This document shows positions 7,403 through 16,289 of a DNA stretch of 20,982 nt, piece by piece. A program made the translations under genes and the position numbers. Position 1 is the stretch's first letter; every line of letters starts with the position of its first letter. The notes beneath the pieces are model-generated. The model searched no databases. It was not told the origin of the DNA and saw only the letters and a list, made by a program, of their open reading frames with translations. Source of the stretch: an uncultured Chloroflexota bacterium (GTDB lineage: Bacteria > Chloroflexota > Chloroflexia > Chloroflexales > Roseiflexaceae); NCBI GenBank assembly GCA_937876225.1, contig CALFIC010000192.1:1-20982 (forward strand). Direction: 5' to 3'.

Positions 7403-9268
7403 ATGAAGTTACGCTTCAAAACCCTTGCTTCACTGCTCGTAATGGCCTTTGTGGTCGTTGCTTGTGGTGGTGCAGCAGCACCGGCCGCAGAGCCAACCAA
7501 GGCCCCCGAAGCTCCGGCAGCGACCGAAGCTCCCGCAGCCACCGAAGCCCCCGCGGCGACGGAAGCCCCCGCAGCCACCGCAGTCCCAGCTCCTGCTGGT
7601 TTGGCTGCCGTAGCCCGCGAAGAAACGTTGAACTTGGCTTGGAGCATCGCCAACCCCGGCGTCACCAATCCTTGGGCATCAGTCGGTTACACGCACCAAA
7701 ACGGTAATGCATTGTTGTGGGAGCCATTGGCTTACTACGCAATCTTTGCCGACAAGCCGGTGATGTGGTTGGCCGACAGCATGGACTACTCCAAGCCCGA
7801 CTTCACCGAGTTGACCATCAAGCTCAACAAGGATGCCAAGTGGAGCGACGGTATTGCCGTGACGTCAAAAGACGTAGTCTACACGTTCGAAGGCCAAATG
7901 AAGAACGAAAAGTTGGGTTACCATGCCCAATTCGATCAGTACGTCAAGGAAGTCAAGGCTGTGGATGATTTGACGGTTGTTGTGACCTTCAAAATCCCCG
8001 CTCCCCGCTTCGCCTTCGAAGTATTGATGGAGAAGTTCGACACCGGTATTCCGATCGTGCCAGAGCACGTGTTGAGCGCCCAAAAGGACGTCAACGAGTT
8101 TGCTGGCGGTCTCGACATGCCACACTCCGGCGGTTATAACGTCGTATTGTGGGACGAGAACCAAAAGATCCTCGATGTGCGCACCGATTGGTGGGCCGTG
8201 GCCGCTGGTCGTATTGCACAACCAGAAGTCAAGCGCGTCGTTATCACCAACATTGGTGGTACCGTTGGCCAAAACATGGACGTCGTCGCTCAAAAAGTTG
8301 TAAACAACGAATATGATGCCACGTTGGACATGCGCGCTGCCGTCATCGGCAACATCCTCAAGCAGAACCCCAAAGTCACGACCCACACCGGCAATAACCC
8401 GCCGTACGGGTACCTCGACTGGTGGCCAAACAGCTTGTGGATGAACACCCAAATTGCCCCATACAACGATCCGAACGTACGCCGTGCCATCAGCTTGGCC
8501 CTCGACCGCGACAAGATCAACGAAGTCGTGTACGAAGGTGCCAAAGTTGCCACGATTTACCCCTTCCCGTTGTACCCCGGCTTGCAGAAATTCATCGACA
8601 CTCCTGGCGTCAAGGCCTTGGTTGAAAAATACCAACCAGCCAAGTTTGACCTCGCCGAGAGCGACAAATTGATGACCGCCGCTGGCTTCAAGAAGAACGC
8701 CAATGGCTTGTGGGAAAAAGACGGCAAGACCGTCAACTGTGTCATTCAAGGTTTCGAAGGCATTCACAGCGACATCGTTCCGGTGTTGGTGGAAATGTTG
8801 AAGACCGCTGGCTTCGATGCCGACGTCAACTTCGGTGCTGATGCCTATCAGAACATGGCCGACGGTAAGCCAGGCTTGTACATGTTCGGTCACGGTGCCA
8901 GCTTGGGCAACCCCGAAGCAGCCTTGCAGTTGTTCGAGAGCCGCTACAGCGCTGCTATCGGTACCACTGCCGGCGGTAACCGCTTCTCACGCTACAAGAA
9001 CCCAGCTTACGACAAGATTGTCGAAGCTATGGCTCCTTTGGCCACAGAAGACCCCAAGTTCACCGAATTGGCCACGCAAGCCATGGAAATCTACTGGAAA
9101 GACCAAATCGACGTTCCAGTTATTCAATGGCTCCACCGCATTCCTTACAACCAGACCTACTGGACCAACTGGCCAACAGCTGACAATTTGGCCGGTGGTG
9201 TGAACGGTGCCTTCTGGGCCCAAACCTCACCATTGGTTATTGCCAACCTGCACAAGGCTACCAAGTAA
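7403..9268 (+). CDS. Family 5 extracellular solute-binding lipoprotein (oligopeptide/oligosaccharide type)
   Basis: The 621-residue protein captures the substrate for the ABC importer encoded next to it. The ATG at 7403 follows AAGGAG by six bases. A signal peptide ends in a lipobox (VVAC, Cys21), so it should be membrane-anchored outside the cell. A disordered Ala/Pro/Glu linker (about 22-68) contains four EAPAAT repeats. The rest is an OppA/DppA-type fold, with a typical LTIKLNKDAKWSDG near residue 135, VVYTFEG, IVPEHVL and the NDPNVRRAISLALDRDKI motif. Family members carry peptides, nickel or oligosaccharides. Downstream sugar-acid enzymes favour an oligosaccharide here. A hairpin directly after the gene probably stabilises this message relative to the permeases, as is usual for binding proteins that are needed in excess. 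Confidence 0.93.
   Translation: MKLRFKTLASLLVMAFVVVACGGAAAPAAEPTKAPEAPAATEAPAATEAPAATEAPAATAVPAPAGLAAVAREETLNLAWSIANPGVTNPWASVGYTHQNGNALLWEPLAYYAIFADKPVMWLADSMDYSKPDFTELTIKLNKDAKWSDGIAVTSKDVVYTFEGQMKNEKLGYHAQFDQYVKEVKAVDDLTVVVTFKIPAPRFAFEVLMEKFDTGIPIVPEHVLSAQKDVNEFAGGLDMPHSGGYNVVLWDENQKILDVRTDWWAVAAGRIAQPEVKRVVITNIGGTVGQNMDVVAQKVVNNEYDATLDMRAAVIGNILKQNPKVTTHTGNNPPYGYLDWWPNSLWMNTQIAPYNDPNVRRAISLALDRDKINEVVYEGAKVATIYPFPLYPGLQKFIDTPGVKALVEKYQPAKFDLAESDKLMTAAGFKKNANGLWEKDGKTVNCVIQGFEGIHSDIVPVLVEMLKTAGFDADVNFGADAYQNMADGKPGLYMFGHGASLGNPEAALQLFESRYSAAIGTTAGGNRFSRYKNPAYDKIVEAMAPLATEDPKFTELATQAMEIYWKDQIDVPVIQWLHRIPYNQTYWTNWPTADNLAGGVNGAFWAQTSPLVIANLHKATK
7508..7579 (+). repeat. Four tandem 18-bp units coding the EAPAAT linker
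   Basis: Four back-to-back 18-base units (7508, 7526, 7544, 7562) each encode Glu-Ala-Pro-Ala-Ala-Thr between the lipid anchor and the binding domain. The units differ only at a few third-codon positions, so they seem to have arisen by slippage and repeat number may vary between strains. Confidence 0.9.
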
Positions 9269-9282
9269 TTTTGGTTGATCTA

Positions 9283-9312
9283 CCGTCCGACATCTTTCGG
9301 GGTGTCGGACGG
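9283..9312 (+). terminator. Intra-operon hairpin after the binding-protein gene
   Basis: Perfect 10-base arms (ccgtccgaca at 9283-9292, tgtcggacgg at 9303-9312) enclose a 10-base loop. The following ttcttgt is only weakly T-rich, so partial termination or protection of the upstream message from 3' decay is more likely than full termination. The permease genes start 108 bases later with no strong promoter between. Confidence 0.65.
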
Positions 9313-9420
9313 TTCTTGTACGCCCCCCTCTTTTCCATCACCCTTAAAACACCTCAAATGTATAGTGCTCGCCACAACGATGGCGTTGTCTATCCACCGG
9401 CTGAAGGCTAGGAGAGTACT

Positions 9421-10419
9421 GTGAGATTGCGATTAATCCTTCGGCGAGTAGCGTTCCTTGTCATGGTAGTATGGGCGGCCTCTACCATTACCTTTTTTGT
9501 GCCACGTTTGTCAAACCGTAATCCTATCCGTGAACGTTTTGCCGAATTATCTCGTACTGGTGGTTTTGCAGCCGCTGACCTTGAAGTCATCGTGGCTTCA
9601 TACAACAAAAAATTCGGTTTGGATAAGCCACTTCTCCAACAATACACTGACTATATCGGCAGTATCGCCCGTTTTGATTTGGGCGTATCACTGAGCCGTT
9701 TCCCCATGACGGTGACGCAAATTATTTATAATTCACTGCCATGGACGATATCATTGTTGTTTGTATCGGCGATTTTGTCGTTTGTGATTGGTAATTTACT
9801 TGGTGCGGTGGCAGCTTGGCCGCGATCTCCGGGTTGGTTACGTGCATTTGCAACGCCATTTATCATGTTTACTGGGGTGCCTCCGGTATTATTGGCGATT
9901 TTCTTGCTCTTTTTCTTGGCATTTAAATTGAAATTATTCCCGCTGGGACAAGCATATTCAACTGGTATTGCACCAGATTGGTCATTCAAGTTTATGCTGG
10001 ATATTATGTGGCACCAAGTATTGCCAGCGATTTCGATGATTCTTGGCTCGGTCGGTGGCTGGGTATTGTCGATGCGTGGCATGGGCGTCACTATCCAAGG
10101 TGAAGACTACGTAAACTTCGCAGAGCACAAGGGTCTTGATGGCCGCACGATTTTTCGTAATTACTATCTCCGAAATGCCTTGTTGCCTCAAGTGACGGGA
10201 TTCGCCTTGGCGTTGGGGAGCTTGATTACGTCGGGTGCGGTGGTCGAAGGCTTGTATGCCTTGCCAGGACTTGGTTCAAAATTAGGGGAAGCCATTCGTG
10301 CCAATGACTTTATGGTGATTTACGGCATTGTGTTGTTTATTACTATGTCAGTAGCGACGTTGATGGTATTGGTGGAATTCTTGTATCCATTCCTTGATCC
10401 CCGTATCAAACAAGAATAA
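9421..10419 (+). CDS. ABC transporter permease, DppB/OppB type
   Basis: This 332-residue inner-membrane subunit forms half of the translocation pore. The start is the GTG at 9421 with AGGAG six bases upstream. A first membrane segment (about 10-28) is followed by an extracytoplasmic stretch and five further hydrophobic segments from about residue 105. The cytoplasmic EAA coupling loop is visible near 225-256 (GEDYVNFAEHKGLDG...RNALLP), followed by SGAVVEGLYALPGLG, a hallmark of this subfamily, and the C-terminal YPFLDPRIK. The start of the partner permease lies ten bases after the stop. Confidence 0.93.
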   Translation: MRLRLILRRVAFLVMVVWAASTITFFVPRLSNRNPIRERFAELSRTGGFAAADLEVIVASYNKKFGLDKPLLQQYTDYIGSIARFDLGVSLSRFPMTVTQIIYNSLPWTISLLFVSAILSFVIGNLLGAVAAWPRSPGWLRAFATPFIMFTGVPPVLLAIFLLFFLAFKLKLFPLGQAYSTGIAPDWSFKFMLDIMWHQVLPAISMILGSVGGWVLSMRGMGVTIQGEDYVNFAEHKGLDGRTIFRNYYLRNALLPQVTGFALALGSLITSGAVVEGLYALPGLGSKLGEAIRANDFMVIYGIVLFITMSVATLMVLVEFLYPFLDPRIKQE

Positions 10420-10429
10420 GGAGCGTGTA

Positions 10430-11356
10430 ATGACAACGTTGACAACGACGGCTCCGCCGATTCAACCCAGCCGACTGAAATTGTTCGGTGGGTATTTGCG
10501 CCGGAACAAGAGCCTTGGGTATGGGTTGGGGATTTTGCTCTTTTTGATATTGTTCACGGCGATTGGTTTTTTCCAGATCAAGCCAAAGGCTGCCTATCCC
10601 TTGGCAGTGCGCCCTAAGCAACCACCGAGTATCTTGGACTTTGGTGCCAAAGATTGGCCCGGCAAATACCCCATGGGCTCTGACTTTTTTGGTCGTGACA
10701 TGCATGCCGTAATGGTCACGGGCATGTGGCAAACTGCCTTGATTGGTGTGTTGGCTGGTGCTGCTGGGACGATGATTGGGGTAGTGTTGGGCTTTACCTC
10801 GGCTTACTTTGGTGGCATTTTTGATATGGCCATTAAAGGTATCTGTCAAATTCTGACGCCGATTCCAGTATTTATGATTCAAATCATTATTGCGTCATCA
10901 CTCGATAAACGCGATGTGACGATTTTTACGATGGCGTGGATCGTAGTGATGCTGGCCTGGATGGGACCCACCCTCGTCATCCGCTCACAAGTGTTGTCGA
11001 TGAAAGAGCGCCAATTTGTGGCAGTCGCCAAATTGTCGGGCGTCGGTAATGGCGGGATTATTTTCGGTGAAATTCTGCCCAATTTGTTGCCGTTTATTGC
11101 GGCAGCCTTTGTGAGTCAGGTATTTGGAAGCGTTTTTGCGTCGTTCTACCTCGCCATTGTCGGCTTGGGTCCGTTGCGCGAGCCATTGTTGGGCAACATT
11201 ATTTGGGGTGCACAATCCCAAGGGGCCTTCTTCAATGGTTGGTGGTGGTGGCCGATTTGGCCGGCAACAGCCATGGTGCTAATTTTGAGTGCTTTGGCAT
11301 TAATCAACATGGGTATGGACGAATTGGCCAACCCACGTGTACGGCGAACGGAGTAA
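10430..11356 (+). CDS. ABC transporter permease, DppC/OppC type
   Basis: This 308-residue membrane subunit pairs with the upstream permease. The ATG at 10430 follows AAGGAG (10418-10423), which overlaps the stop codon of the previous gene. It has a cytoplasmic N-terminus, a first membrane helix (about 31-48), the subfamily motif YPMGSDFFGRD (80-90), and an EAA loop near 192-220 (ERQFVAVAKLSG...ILPNLLPF). An odd detail is a tryptophan cluster, four in a row at 271-274, before the last helix. The gap of four bases to the first ATPase gene supports co-translation. Confidence 0.93.
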   Translation: MTTLTTTAPPIQPSRLKLFGGYLRRNKSLGYGLGILLFLILFTAIGFFQIKPKAAYPLAVRPKQPPSILDFGAKDWPGKYPMGSDFFGRDMHAVMVTGMWQTALIGVLAGAAGTMIGVVLGFTSAYFGGIFDMAIKGICQILTPIPVFMIQIIIASSLDKRDVTIFTMAWIVVMLAWMGPTLVIRSQVLSMKERQFVAVAKLSGVGNGGIIFGEILPNLLPFIAAAFVSQVFGSVFASFYLAIVGLGPLREPLLGNIIWGAQSQGAFFNGWWWWPIWPATAMVLILSALALINMGMDELANPRVRRTE

Positions 11357-11360
11357 GTGC

Positions 11361-12326
11361 ATGACGCCAATTTTGCAAATACGTGACCTCCAAGTGTCAT
11401 ACTACACCGATTTGGGTCGCGCAACTGCGTTGAATCGGGTGAATTTGGATCTTAATGCCGGTGAAAAACTGGGCCTCGTGGGTGAATCAGGCTCGGGCAA
11501 GAGCACTATGGCCTTGGCCATGATGCGCATGATCAAAGCGCCAGGGCGCATCGAAAGCGGTAGCGTGACGGTGGGCGGCGTTGATTTGATTTCGCTCAAC
11601 GACGAAGAAATGCGCTTGGCGCGTTTGAGCCGTATCGCTTACATCCCCCAAGGTGCCATGAACTCGCTTAATCCGGTGATGCGGATTGGCGCCCAAATGG
11701 TTGATGCCATCAAAGCGCACGTCCCTGATATGTCGCAAGCTGACATGACCGAACAATGCATGAAGGCACTCGAATCGGTCGATCTCAAGCGCAACGTCTT
11801 TCAGATGTATGCCCATGAGTTGAGCGGTGGCATGAAGCAGCGCGTCTGTATCGCCATCGGAATTTTGCTCAAGCCACAGGTTATCATCGCCGACGAGCCC
11901 ACCAGCGCACTCGATGTGGTGACACAACGTCAAGTGATGGAAACCATCGACCGGGTCCAAAAAGAAATGGGCACTGCCGTGATCCTGATCGGGCACGACA
12001 TGGGCTTGATGGCACAATTTGTTGATAAAGTGGCGGTGATGTATGCCGGGCGCTTGACCGAGGTCAGCACGGTGCGCGATATGTTTAGTAAACCGATGCA
12101 TCCCTACGCTCAAGCCCTTATCAAAAGTTTGCCCAACTTGTCAAACAAAGGGGTCTTCCAAGGGATTGCTGGTTTAGCACCATCACTGTTGCGGATTCCC
12201 AACGGTTGTGCATTCCATCCCCGTTGTCCACAAGCAATGGATGTCTGCAAAACGACGATTCCCGACGTAAAAGAATACGAAGGCAATCGGTTGGTTGCGT
12301 GTCATCTCTATACGGAAGGGGCATAG
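11361..12326 (+). CDS. Oligopeptide/oligosaccharide ABC transporter ATPase, DppD/OppD type
   Basis: This 321-residue ATPase powers import. Visible motifs are Walker A GESGSGKST (41-49), Q-loop Gln97 (YIPQ), signature LSGGM (154-158), Walker B VIIADEP with catalytic Glu179, and the switch His212 (GHD). The C-terminal oligo-HPY domain has four cysteines (283, 289, 296, 314) in the GCAFHPRCP...C...AC pattern seen in this subfamily, where in some members they hold an iron-sulfur cluster. The start is the ATG at 11361 with GGAG inside the end of the permease gene. Its partner begins two bases after its stop. Confidence 0.94.
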   Translation: MTPILQIRDLQVSYYTDLGRATALNRVNLDLNAGEKLGLVGESGSGKSTMALAMMRMIKAPGRIESGSVTVGGVDLISLNDEEMRLARLSRIAYIPQGAMNSLNPVMRIGAQMVDAIKAHVPDMSQADMTEQCMKALESVDLKRNVFQMYAHELSGGMKQRVCIAIGILLKPQVIIADEPTSALDVVTQRQVMETIDRVQKEMGTAVILIGHDMGLMAQFVDKVAVMYAGRLTEVSTVRDMFSKPMHPYAQALIKSLPNLSNKGVFQGIAGLAPSLLRIPNGCAFHPRCPQAMDVCKTTIPDVKEYEGNRLVACHLYTEGA

Positions 12327-12328
12327 CC

Positions 12329-13345
12329 GTGGCGAATTTGCTCGAGTTTCGTAATGTAACCAAAACCTACACCCGTGGATATTTTTCTGAGGCCGGGACC
12401 ACTGCCTTGGCAGATTTCTCGATGACCCTCAAAGAAGATGAACCGACCATTATGACGGTGGCGGGTGAGAGCGGGAGCGGCAAAACCACTTTGGCGATGT
12501 TGTTGCTGGGATTTATCGACCCAAGTAAGGGTGAAATCCTCTACAAAGGCAAAAACATCAACAAGTTGCGTGGCGAAGATCGCTTGAATTATCGCCGTGA
12601 AGTACAAGCCGTCTTCCAAGACCCGTTTGCGGTGTTCAACCCGTTTTATACGGTAGACCACTTGTTGACGGTGCCCATCGAAAAGTTCAAATTGGCCAAA
12701 TCGAAGGCCGACGCCCGTAACAAAATGGAAGAAGCGCTGAGTTCGGTCGGCTTACGCCCCGAAGATATCCTCGGCCGCTTCCCTCACCAATTGTCGGGTG
12801 GTCAGCGCCAGCGCATCAACGTGGCCCGAGCCTTGTTGCTCAAGCCCAAAGTGCTCGTTGCTGACGAACCAGTATCGATGGTCGACGCATCACTGCGTGC
12901 CAACATTCTCGAGTCGTTGCGTGGTTTGCATCGTGATCATGGCGTGTCGATTATCTATATCACTCACGACTTGACCACCGCCTACCACGTCGCCAATTCG
13001 ATTGTGGTGCTGTACAAGGGTGGTGTGATGGAAGCAGGCGACATTGATAATGTCATCCAAAAGCCCCAACACCCCTATACGCGGTTGTTGATTGACTCGA
13101 TTCCGTGGCCCGATGTCGACCGGCGCTGGGGCACCGACGGCATGATGGTCAAAGAATCTGAGACCACCGATAAAGGGGGCAAAGGATGTCGGTTTGCGGC
13201 ACGTTGTCCACATGTCAAAGATAGCTGTCTGCACACGCCACCACCCTTGTACCGCGTTGGCGAAACGCAGGTGGCATCGTGTGTGTTGTATGACAATAAC
13301 CCGGTATTGCCGGCCACACAGTTGACCGACGTATTGCCGGTATAG
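12329..13345 (+). CDS. Oligopeptide/oligosaccharide ABC transporter ATPase, DppF/OppF type
   Basis: This is the second, 338-residue ATPase of the importer. I chose the GTG at 12329, two bases after the previous stop, with the purine-rich ggaagggg just upstream. A much longer frame beginning at 12206 would overlap the first ATPase and adds no domain. Motifs: Walker A GESGSGKTT (46-54), Q-loop Gln97, signature LSGGQ (155-159), Walker B VLVADEP with Glu180, the variant D-loop SMVDASLR, and His213 (THD). The C-terminal end again has four cysteines (287, 293, 300, 318) of the oligo-HPY domain. A terminator-like hairpin follows. Confidence 0.94.
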   Translation: MANLLEFRNVTKTYTRGYFSEAGTTALADFSMTLKEDEPTIMTVAGESGSGKTTLAMLLLGFIDPSKGEILYKGKNINKLRGEDRLNYRREVQAVFQDPFAVFNPFYTVDHLLTVPIEKFKLAKSKADARNKMEEALSSVGLRPEDILGRFPHQLSGGQRQRINVARALLLKPKVLVADEPVSMVDASLRANILESLRGLHRDHGVSIIYITHDLTTAYHVANSIVVLYKGGVMEAGDIDNVIQKPQHPYTRLLIDSIPWPDVDRRWGTDGMMVKESETTDKGGKGCRFAARCPHVKDSCLHTPPPLYRVGETQVASCVLYDNNPVLPATQLTDVLPV

Positions 13346-13358
13346 GCGGAATGGTAGA

Positions 13359-13387
13359 GGGGCGTGCCGGGTGGTACGCCCCTTTTT
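13359..13387 (+). terminator. Terminator-like hairpin between transporter and enzyme genes
   Basis: Arms ggggcgtgcc (13359-13368) and ggtacgcccc (13373-13382) pair over ten bases including one G-T pair, with a four-base loop and a T run at 13383-13387. It looks like a true intrinsic terminator, yet the next start codon is only 17 bases after the T run, leaving no room for a promoter. Partial readthrough or attenuation is therefore implied. Confidence 0.8.
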
Positions 13388-13403
13388 CATGAAAAGGACG
13401 ACA

Positions 13404-14249
13404 ATGATTGTCTCCGATTGGACACCAGATCAGCAGATGCAGTACATCTGCAAGCGTACCTCGCAAAAACCTGCCATGGATGGACGGTTAGTGAGCCCGG
13501 TATGGCAACGCGTGGCGCGTTCGCCTCGCTTTGTCGACATGATTAGTGGTGGACCTGGTCCGTTTGATACCCAATGTGCGGTAGTATGGGATGATGACGC
13601 ATTGTATGTGGGATTTTGGGTCGAAGAACCGTTTGTGACGGCCACCCAAGCCACACGCGATGCGTTGGTTTTTTTGGAAAACGACGTCGAGGTCTTTATT
13701 GATGGCGGCGATTGTTACTACGAATTCGAAATCAACGCCCTCGGTACCATCTACGAAGTCTTCTTTGTCTGGCAAGATGCCTGGCGCAAAGGAAGTTACT
13801 GGGATACACCCGAATTCGATGTCCACGACCACGCCGCAATTCTGTTTGGTGGCAATCATGACCGGGTCGGTCAGCATTTTTGGCGGGGTACCCACCCCCG
13901 TGGTCTGCGCTGGGCCTATCGCGATTGGGATATGCCGGGCCTGCAAAGTGCCGTGTTTGTTGATGGTCAAATCAATAATCCGGCGGTAGTGGACAAGGGC
14001 TGGCGAGTGGAATTGGCCTTCCCGTGGAGTGGCATGAAGCACCTCGGTCAAGGGCGATCGCTGCCACCCAAGGCGGGCGACGAATGGAACATCTTTTTTG
14101 GGCGCTTTCAGCGCTTGGAACTTGCCGGCCAAGTGGTGTCACAACCGGCAGCTTGGAGCTGGGGTGCGGTAGGCTCCAACGATAACCACATTCCCGAGCG
14201 CTTCACCAAAATCGTTTTTAGTGACGACGATGTGATGGAGCAACCATGA
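13404..14249 (+). CDS. Carbohydrate-binding family 9-like protein without signal peptide
   Basis: This 281-residue protein resembles the CBM9-like beta-sandwich family. The ATG at 13404 has AAAGG about six bases upstream. Typical features are an opening Y-I-C-K followed by MDGRLVSPVWQ, then DTQCAVVWDDDALYVGFWVEEP (about 55-76), NDVEVFID (93-100), YYEFEINALGTIYEVF, GWRVELAFPW (199-208) and the C-terminal NHIPERFTKIVFS. Such domains usually sit on secreted xylanases or sugar-binding proteins. This one has no signal peptide and no enzyme domain, so it should be cytoplasmic, which is notable. The last four bases overlap the start of the next gene (ATGA), so the two are translationally coupled. 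Whether it binds sugar, or has a hidden catalytic role, cannot be told from sequence. Confidence 0.82.
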   Translation: MIVSDWTPDQQMQYICKRTSQKPAMDGRLVSPVWQRVARSPRFVDMISGGPGPFDTQCAVVWDDDALYVGFWVEEPFVTATQATRDALVFLENDVEVFIDGGDCYYEFEINALGTIYEVFFVWQDAWRKGSYWDTPEFDVHDHAAILFGGNHDRVGQHFWRGTHPRGLRWAYRDWDMPGLQSAVFVDGQINNPAVVDKGWRVELAFPWSGMKHLGQGRSLPPKAGDEWNIFFGRFQRLELAGQVVSQPAAWSWGAVGSNDNHIPERFTKIVFSDDDVMEQP

Positions 14250-15208
14250 CGATTGAGCGACACGAATACCAAGGTGATGATGGCTTTACCCGCGTCGTGG
14301 TGCAAAACGATGTGATTGAATGTGAATACATCCCGGTGCTGGGTGGCAAAATGACGCGCCTGCAGGATCGTCGTACCGGTCGAGAATGGTTGTGGCGCCA
14401 CCCCCGTATGCCTTACCAGCAGGTGCCGTCGACTGCCAATTATGTGGCGGTGGCTGACACCGGCGGTTGGGATGAATGCTTCCCCACCGTCGGCCCGTGT
14501 GATTACCCCGTGCCACCGTGGCAGGGGGCAGCCCTCGCCGACCATGGTGAACTGTGGTGCCAGACACCGACGGTGACGTGGATGGTCCAAGACGATGCGG
14601 TGGTGTATACCTGTGTGTGGGAAGGGTTGAACTTGCCCTACACCTTTATGCGCTCCATCGAAATCGGTGCCGACGCCACGATTGATGTGTCGTATCGCGT
14701 GAAAAATCACGGCGATGCCGACCTGCATTGGATTTGGTGTGCCCACCCGCTGGTAGCGTTGCAGCCAGGCATGGCGTTGTATACCCCGGCGGGCACGACG
14801 TTTTTGCATACCAACCAACAGGGTGAATTGGTCAGTGACGCACCCGAATCGATTGTGTTACCTGACCAACGTGTGTTGGATCTGACCCACCTCCCCGATG
14901 TGACCAGTGCAATGACGGCCAAATTGTATAGCGATGTCTTGCCTAGTGGTTGGGTGGCCTTGCAGGCTGCCAATGGACGTTTGACGATGCGTTGGGATAG
15001 CGCCGAAATCCCGCAACTGGCGGTGTTTATCAATGCCGGTGCATGGAGCAACGATGGCCAGAGTCCCAATTATAATATGGGTATCGAGCCGGCTATTGGT
15101 GTCTATGACCGCTTGAGTGATGCCTACAGTCGTACTACTACGTATGCCACGTTGCCTCCAGGCCAGCAGCGGAGCTGGTCGGTACAAGTGCAACTCGATG
15201 CAGAATAA
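14246..15208 (+). CDS. Aldose 1-epimerase-like (galactose mutarotase superfamily) protein
   Basis: This 320-residue protein has the signs of the mutarotase beta-supersandwich: GGKMTRLQDRRTGREWLW near the N-terminus, GGWDECFPT (73-81), His100 in ADHGELW, His167 in the CAHPL motif (which replaces the usual HPYF) and a candidate catalytic base Glu281 in MGIEPAIG. Enzymes of this type interconvert the alpha and beta forms of sugars. With uronate and aldonate enzymes downstream, it may set the anomer of a free sugar or uronate released in the cell. The start overlaps the stop of the CBM9-like gene by four bases. Its substrate cannot be named, and some superfamily members are not epimerases. Confidence 0.8.
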   Translation: MTIERHEYQGDDGFTRVVVQNDVIECEYIPVLGGKMTRLQDRRTGREWLWRHPRMPYQQVPSTANYVAVADTGGWDECFPTVGPCDYPVPPWQGAALADHGELWCQTPTVTWMVQDDAVVYTCVWEGLNLPYTFMRSIEIGADATIDVSYRVKNHGDADLHWIWCAHPLVALQPGMALYTPAGTTFLHTNQQGELVSDAPESIVLPDQRVLDLTHLPDVTSAMTAKLYSDVLPSGWVALQAANGRLTMRWDSAEIPQLAVFINAGAWSNDGQSPNYNMGIEPAIGVYDRLSDAYSRTTTYATLPPGQQRSWSVQVQLDAE

Positions 15209-15219
15209 AGGAGTTCTTC

Positions 15220-16197
15220 ATGATTAAGATTGCCGAGTTTTTGCCACCCACACCATCGATGTTGTGGACGTTGTCGAAGCAGTGTGGGATTGATTATGCC
15301 GTAGGCGGCTTGCCGTTCAACGAGGCATTTAATGGTGACGATGGTCCCTGCGATTATCTGCCGTTGTTGCGCATGAAGCAACGCTACGAAGATGCGGGCT
15401 TTGCGCTCGAAGTCATCGAAGCACGTCCCCCGTTGAATCTTGCCAAACGTGGTTTGCCTGGTCGTGATGCCGAAATCGACGTGGCTTGTCAGCTGATTGA
15501 AAACATGGGCCGTCTCAAGATCCCGGTGTGGTGCTACGAATGGATGACCGACTTCAACTGGATGCGCACTTCGACCACCACCCCTTCTCGTGGTGGCAGT
15601 GTGGTGACTAGTTATGATAACGCCTTGATGGAAGGCGCTCCCAACACCGAAAACGGCCCGATTAGCGAAGAAGAATTGTGGACTAACCTCGAATACTTCA
15701 TGAAGCGCATCGTGCCGGTGGCCGAAAAAGCGGGTGTCAAATTGGCGATGCACCCCGATGATCCGCCCCGTTCACCGATTCGTGGTGTCGGCCGGATTAT
15801 GCGCACCGTCGAAAACTTCCAGCGCTTGGTTGATATGATTCCCAGCCCGGTGAATGGTATCACCATGTGTCAAGGCAATTTCACCTTGATGACCGACGAT
15901 TTGCCTAGTGTGATTCGCCAATTTGGCAAGCAAAACAAACTCTTCTTTGTGCACTTCCGTGATGTGATTGGCAACAAAGACAAGTTTGAAGAGTCATGGC
16001 ATGATGCCGGCAAAACTGATATGACGGCCTGTATGCAGGCTTACAAAGATATCGGCTTTGACGGAGTGTTGCGCCCTGACCATGTGCCGACGGTGGCCGG
16101 TGACAGCAACGAAAATGCCGGTTATTCGGCATTTGGCCGCTTGTATGCCATTGGCTATATCCGTGGCTTGCGTGAAGTGGTATACGGTCAGAAATAA
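15220..16197 (+). CDS. uxuA: Mannonate dehydratase, UxuA-type
   Basis: This 325-residue TIM-barrel enzyme should convert D-mannonate to 2-keto-3-deoxy-D-gluconate with a divalent metal, a step of glucuronate breakdown. The ATG at 15220 has AAAGGAG seven bases upstream. Family residues are all visible: metal ligands His178 (MHPDDPP), Cys217 (MCQGN), His245 (HFRD) and Asp287 (RPDHVP), and the catalytic His288 and Tyr302 (GYSAFGRLYA). Their spacing agrees with the characterised Streptococcus suis enzyme as I remember it. The chain is shorter than the E. coli protein (about 394), lacking insert loops. No uxaC isomerase or uxuB reductase is present in the window to supply mannonate, so a different entry route or a related substrate is possible. 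Confidence 0.87.
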   Translation: MIKIAEFLPPTPSMLWTLSKQCGIDYAVGGLPFNEAFNGDDGPCDYLPLLRMKQRYEDAGFALEVIEARPPLNLAKRGLPGRDAEIDVACQLIENMGRLKIPVWCYEWMTDFNWMRTSTTTPSRGGSVVTSYDNALMEGAPNTENGPISEEELWTNLEYFMKRIVPVAEKAGVKLAMHPDDPPRSPIRGVGRIMRTVENFQRLVDMIPSPVNGITMCQGNFTLMTDDLPSVIRQFGKQNKLFFVHFRDVIGNKDKFEESWHDAGKTDMTACMQAYKDIGFDGVLRPDHVPTVAGDSNENAGYSAFGRLYAIGYIRGLREVVYGQK

Positions 16198-16210
16198 GCC
16201 GAGGGAGGAT

Positions 16211-16231
16211 ATGGAAGAGCGTTGGTCGTAA
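16211..16231 (+). other. Six-codon minigene with a good ribosome site
   Basis: GGGAGG (16203-16208) precedes an ATG at 16211 that opens a six-codon frame (MEERWS) ending at TAA 16229-16231. It lies between the mannonate dehydratase and dehydrogenase genes, just ahead of a pyrimidine-rich tract. It may be a leader peptide or the remnant of a displaced gene start. Nothing proves that it is translated. Confidence 0.3.
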
Positions 16232-16235
16232 TCGT

Positions 16236-16289
16236 TACTTCATTACTTCCAACTTCACTTCCTCCTTCCTCCTTCAAACTTCCTACTTC
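16236..16289 (+). repeat. Pyrimidine-rich ACTTC/CCTTC simple-repeat tract
   Basis: This stretch of about 54 bases is almost only C and T with scattered As. It holds six ACTTC units and two CTCCTT units (16262-16267 and 16269-16274). There is no such tract elsewhere in the window. CTCCTT is the exact complement of the AAGGAG ribosome site (16293-16298) of the next gene, so pairing could hide that site. It could equally be a dispersed repeat. Confidence 0.7.

Noticed and set aside
7865..8893. Long antisense frame (342 codons) across the binding-protein gene
   Set aside because: A shadow caused by codon bias of the sense gene; low-complexity composition and no motif.
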